DNA from: Strigamia acuminata
Lineage: Eukaryota; Arthropoda; Chilopoda; Geophilomorpha; Linotaeniidae
DNA: 64,000 bases
Direction: 5' to 3'
Assembly: GCA_949358305.1 (NCBI GenBank)
Contig: OX442314.1
Location: 58,041,369-58,105,368, forward strand
Part shown: positions 62,430 to 64,000 of the stretch, piece after piece
Position numbering within the stretch: position 1 is the stretch's first letter
Layout: every line of letters starts with the position of its first letter
Translations under genes and position numbers: made by a program
The notes under the pieces: model-generated
What the model saw: the letters and a program-made list of their open reading frames with translations, nothing else
What the model was told of the DNA's origin: nothing
The model's database searches: none

Positions 62430-62952
62430 TGTGGAAAATAAATGATGGTGTAAGTCCAAAACAGCATATTTGGCTTTGCCAAAAATCCGCACAGGCGGTG
62501 GCCATGTTTAATCATGGTTTTCAACTCAAGAGTGCATACAGAACAAATCATTTATGAGTTACATAGAATCATTGATCAGGTGACTTATGATCACATAAAT
62601 GTTGAACATAGAACAAATCATGTAAAATGCAAACAATACGGAAATACATTTGGCATGGCATTTATAATCTTACAAATGCCAGATAATATACATAAACTTA
62701 ACGCATATAAATACACAAATGTATTTAACAACAATGTCACTTAAATGCACGTACAGTATTCCTGCGTATTATACAAATTCGCAACTCAGGGCAGGTAATA
62801 CAAATACACTGAACAATTAAAGGCACGTTGTACTAATGGCGCGATAAACCATAAACTCGCGCCAGATATCATCGCGCAATTAACACGCTTGGTAAGGTGA
62901 ACATACTCGGACATGCAACTTATTTGCCTACAAAAGAAACTTATTTCCAACA
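62430..62952 (-). repeat. 5' LTR of the copia element (523 bp)
   Basis: It matches 55947-56469 and lies beside the primer site. Confidence 0.95.
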
Positions 62953-62957
62953 GTATA

Positions 62958-64000
62958 CACGTCGTATACAACTCGTATACGACTTGTAAACGATTCGTTT
63001 ACGATTACGATCAAAATACGAGCTCGTATACAACGCGTATACGAGCGAGTGGAAATCATCGACCATCTCGAATACGACTCGAATTCGATTCGTATTCGAT
63101 TCGAATACGATTCGAATTCGATTCGTAACAACTCGAATACGAATCAAAGCCCGGGAAACAAAAATCGACCATCTCGTATACGATTCGAAAACGAGTCGAA
63201 TACGATTTCGCGTTGAAGAAGGGCAAAATTCGTATTCGACTCGTTTTCGAGTCGTATTCGAATCGAATACGAATCGAATTCGAGTCGTATTCGAGATGGT
63301 CGATGATTTCCACTCGCTCGTATACGCGTTGTATACGAGCTCGTATTTTGATCGTAATCGTAAACGAATCGTTTACAAGTCGTATACGAGTTGTATACGA
63401 CGTGTATACACCTCGTATACGAACGAAGTTTGTGAAAACACAATTTCCAAATAAGACGTATGTGACTACTATGTGTTTTCATGTCGTAGTAAGTATCCGG
63501 TGGATTTTCCAAACTTCGTTCGTATACGAGGTGTATACACGTCGTATACAACTTGTATACGACTTGTAAACGATTCGTTTACGATTACGATCAAAATACG
63601 AGCTCGTATACAACGCGTATACGAGCGAGTGGAAATCATCGACCATCTCGAATGCGACTCGAATACGATTCGAATACATCTCGAATACATCTCGAATACG
63701 AGTCGTACGAGTCAAAGTCCGGGAACGGGTCATCGACTATCTCGTATTCGACTCGAAAACGAGTCGAATACGATTTCGCGTTGAAGAAGGGCAAAACTCG
63801 TATTCGACTCGAAAACGAGTCGAATACGATTTCGCGTTGAAGAAGGGCAAAATTCGCATTCGACTCGAAAACGAGTCGAATACGATTTCGCGTTGAAGAA
63901 GGGCAAAACTCGTATTTGACTCGAAAACGAGTCGAATACGATTTCGCGTTGAAGAAGGGCAAAACTCGTATTCGACTCGAAAACGAGTCGAATACGATTT
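62958..64000. repeat. Rest of the palindrome, copy 2 (runs off the window)
   Basis: It equals 44497-45539 (offset 18,461): inner arms, inverted spacer, and from about 63746 the right 56-bp satellite array, still continuing at the window end. Confidence 0.85.

Larger units (their letters stand above)
55947..62952 (-). mobile_element. Complete Ty1/copia element nested in copy 2
   Basis: The element is 7,006 bp with 523-bp LTRs that look identical by eye, TGTTGG...CCACA ends, and GTATA on both sides (55942-55946 and 62953-62957). The empty site is visible in copy 1 at 44492-44496. One uninterrupted gag-pol frame, a tRNA-iMet primer site and a polypurine tract are present. Confidence 0.95.
46283..64000. 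repeat. Tandem unit copy 2 (with copia inserted; truncated by window end)
   Basis: It starts as copy 1 starts at 24146 and continues to the equivalent of 45539 of copy 1, about 743 bp short of a full unit. Foldback modules, palindrome motifs, MITE and satellite all recur at +22,137 (first part), +11,450 (middle) and +18,461 (after the copia). Confidence 0.9.

Noticed and set aside
1-64000. CRISPR arrays, prokaryotic operons, integrons
   Set aside because: The sequence is eukaryotic; the regular repeats seen are satellites with adjoining monomers and no unique spacers.

Overview
This window is metazoan nuclear DNA that is almost entirely repetitive. It holds five LTR-retrotransposon units, a long tandem repeat with an 11,450-bp period, and fragments of two host-type genes near the left end. 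Animal origin is indicated by a THAP-type zinc-finger exon, GT-AG introns and the Ty3/gypsy and Ty1/copia elements. A repeat-rich, W/C/F-rich pseudogene at 2765-4748 resembles a family I recall from orb-weaver spider annotations. That makes an arachnid plausible, but it is from memory and not established.

Left part (1-15 kb). Element 1 (1-2266, minus) is the 5' end of a Ty3/gypsy-like element (LTR, leader, gag running off the edge). It appears to sit inside an exon of a minus-strand THAP-domain gene (2267-2742). Next comes the broken multi-repeat pseudogene (2765-4748). Element C (4943-12986, minus) is a complete two-LTR element with matching 623-bp LTRs. It has lost nearly all of pol but keeps gag and an extra ORF with one CxxC...CxxC zinc motif. 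An LTR-derived inverted repeat and an LTR-like block follow.

Middle (14-24 kb). Gypsy A (plus) has gag, pol in the -1 frame with an in-frame GGGAAAC heptamer, and downstream of pol a homologue of the element C extra ORF. A canonical intron acceptor lies 22 bp before that ORF, and a GTAAGT donor lies in the 5' leader. This is the layout of a spliced, env-position accessory gene. The 3' end is cut off at 24145/24146, where the tandem repeat begins.

Right part (24-64 kb). Two tandem copies of an 11,450-bp unit start at 24146 and 46283. I saw only two base differences between them, apart from their insertions. Each unit carries foldback modules, a recurring 22-nt palindrome, an hAT-type MITE with 8-bp target duplications, and a ~2.3-kb palindrome flanked by 56-bp satellite arrays whose monomers are themselves hairpins. 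Copy 1 was entered by Gypsy B (27989-38671; 1016-bp LTRs, TSD ATTT, tRNA-Pro-like primer site, tandem AAAAAAC slippery sites). Copy 2 was entered by a copia element (55947-62952; 523-bp LTRs, TSD GTATA, tRNA-iMet primer site). The sister copy preserves the empty site for each insertion. All three complete elements have LTRs that look identical by eye, so the insertions are young.

The most novel item is the accessory zinc-motif ORF shared by two otherwise different elements in the env position. Next is the satellite/palindrome locus with a TATA-like element at its edge, which may produce long hairpin RNA.
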